A model generated the notes under the pieces. The model made no database searches, was not told where the DNA came from, and saw only the letters and a program-made list of their open reading frames with translations. Of a stretch of DNA of 64,000 nucleotides, positions 63,934 through 64,000 are shown piece by piece (position 1 is the first letter of the stretch; each line of letters starts with the position of its first letter). Origin of the DNA: Rhodococcus sp. WMMA185 (GTDB taxonomy: Bacteria; Actinomycetota; Actinomycetes; Mycobacteriales; Mycobacteriaceae). The DNA lies in the NCBI RefSeq assembly GCF_001767395.1, contig NZ_CP017014.1:1054001-1118000 (forward strand). Reading direction: 5' to 3'. Made by a program: the position numbers and the translations under genes.

Positions 63934-64000
63934 GAGACACCGAAGGGTCTCGACGAACCCGGTCGCCGCTGAACTCGGGGGCCGCGTGCGGCGGGATCCA

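Overview
The window is high-GC actinobacterial chromosome, most likely from Rhodococcus or a close mycolic-acid-containing relative. The gene order matches blocks of the Mycobacterium tuberculosis chromosome: moeZ, a TIGR02569 gene, an MGMT-like gene, a lipV-like hydrolase, adnA, adnB, a K+ channel, nudC, mycoredoxin, uvrD2, whiB7, an ABC1 kinase, an E1-like protein, a zincin, a Lon-like protease, a PPA1309-family gene and a UPF0182 gene (the Rv3206c-Rv3192 block); fadE23, fadE24 and hisN (Rv3140-Rv3137); and prfB, mscS, a Pro-rich protein, ftsE, ftsX and smpB (Rv3105c-Rv3100c). GTG starts are frequent and many genes overlap by 4 bases. Species and strain cannot be named from sequence alone.

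Layout. 1-2.1 kb: 3' part of moeZ and a TIGR02569 gene. 2.2-12.4 kb: a segment absent between the equivalent M. tuberculosis genes, holding a divergent GntR regulator/MFS pair, nitrite reductase nirBD, an NnaR-type HemD-wHTH regulator, a sirohydrochlorin chelatase, a mobA-moeA fusion and a secreted lipase. The nirBD-nnaR-chelatase run makes NAD(P)H nitrite reductase, its siroheme and its probable regulator; the molybdenum gene would serve a nitrate reductase encoded elsewhere. 12.4-34.9 kb: DNA repair and stress block (alkyltransferase-like protein, AdnAB, UvrD2, NudC, mycoredoxin, K+ channel) followed by whiB7 with a complete attenuator leader, then the conserved ABC1 kinase/E1-like/zincin run, a PDZ-Lon protease and a large UPF0182 membrane protein. 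35-38.2 kb: an Rpf with a long upstream region and a CRP/GlxR box, initiator tRNA, two hypothetical genes and a YidC paralogue. 38.3-42.4 kb: two acyl-CoA dehydrogenases with a strong palindromic operator, hisN and a beta-carbonic anhydrase. 42.6-48.7 kb: prfB, mscS, Pro-rich protein, ftsEX, smpB, an EamA permease and tmRNA; smpB and ssrA (trans-translation) lie close together. 49-54.1 kb: paired crcB fluoride channels, phosphoglucomutase, an MFS permease and a MauE/DsbA thiol-redox pair. 54.3 kb: tRNA-Ala.

Beyond the tRNA-Ala the content becomes accessory: a thioredoxin-like protein, a decayed IS30 transposase, two intact secreted YVTN beta-propeller proteins plus one wrecked copy, a P2-type cation ATPase and a Tat/lipobox GMC oxidoreductase. 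The three propeller loci share a promoter, a leader and a short Gly/Ser C-terminal tail.

Most notable observations: (i) the whiB7 control region with AT-rich WhiB7-type promoter, upstream ORF, two mutually positioned hairpins and terminator; (ii) an IS200/IS605-type right-end hairpin that now encodes the C-terminus of the sirohydrochlorin chelatase; (iii) an orphan azole-peptide-type E1-like protein coupled to an ABC1 kinase; (iv) the propeller family with conserved leader and tail; (v) a perfect 14-bp inverted repeat in front of the acyl-CoA dehydrogenases. I found no CRISPR array, prophage or complete insertion sequence.
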